Part shown: one piece after another, positions 63,971 through 64,000 of the stretch
Layout of the letters: the number at the start of each line of letters is the position of its first letter
How positions within the stretch are numbered: the first letter of the stretch is position 1
Origin: Rhyacophila brunnea
Lineage: Eukaryota; Arthropoda; Insecta; Trichoptera; Rhyacophilidae
Direction of reading: 5' to 3'
NCBI GenBank assembly: GCA_022495005.1
Contig: JAGYXB010000374.1
Location: forward strand, 124,001-188,000
DNA length: 64,000 nucleotides
Notes under the pieces: model-generated
What the model was told of the DNA's origin: nothing
Databases searched by the model: none
Seen by the model: only the letters and a program-made list of their open reading frames with translations
Translations under genes and position numbers: made by a program

Positions 63971-64000
63971 TCTCAGCGATACGATTTAACGAAAATACAA

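Noticed and set aside
1..64000. Endogenous viral sequence or retroviral/LTR element
   Set aside because: I found no paired long direct repeats with TG...CA ends, no protease or integrase motifs and no capsid-like frame.

Overview
This window looks like a gene-poor, strongly AT-rich stretch of an arthropod nuclear genome, most likely an insect. The support is indirect: many decayed non-LTR retrotransposon (LINE) 3' ends of RTE/BovB, Jockey/R1 and related types, tRNA-derived SINEs with RNA polymerase III boxes, hAT- and pogo-like DNA elements, and the frequent TAGGTACCTAC-type words seen in aphid and moth genomes. The order cannot be decided from sequence alone. Nothing resembles bacterial, organellar or viral coding sequence, and no long intact gene is present. 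Nearly all open frames are short chance frames or pieces of transposable elements.

Layout. 0-3 kb: a LINE tail, an inverted-repeat MITE and an unexplained GC-richer block. 3.5 kb: a possible THAP zinc-finger exon. 7.3-7.95 kb: two LINE tails end to end. 8.5-11.8 kb: a DNA-transposon cluster (hAT-like, pogo-like, and a 1.66 kb element with about 0.5 kb inverted arms). 12.9-18.7 kb: LINE and SINE remnants around a very GC-rich island. 21-27 kb: GC islands (one with a TATA/initiator arrangement), a perfect 23-bp hairpin, a rearranged second copy of the long-arm element, and a LINE tail. 28-33 kb: a pair of inverted repeat copies, one carrying an extra 0.33 kb segment. 33-38.6 kb: a SINE, a TIR element, a stem-loop MITE and a foldback minisatellite flanked by 11-bp direct repeats. 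40-44 kb: a hAT-like element with an exact 8-bp target duplication, two SINEs and several dispersed repeats. 44-51 kb: mostly featureless, with a candidate 58-nt exon at 50.2 kb. 51-64 kb: LINE tails, a second pogo-like copy, a tandemly duplicated LINE/SINE chimera, a candidate 129-nt exon at 62.4 kb, and a GC block next to the final LINE tail.

How the parts relate. The GC islands are the best candidates for host functional sequence (cis-regulatory elements, promoters or untranslated exons). The candidate exons at 3.5, 50.2 and 62.4 kb all lie on the + strand and could belong to one or more genes with very long introns. This is inference from splice signals and phase only. The remainder is a graveyard of transposable elements. 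Several of them (foldback minisatellite, long-arm element, ribozyme-like repeat, LINE/SINE tandem) show structure that is not routine decay.
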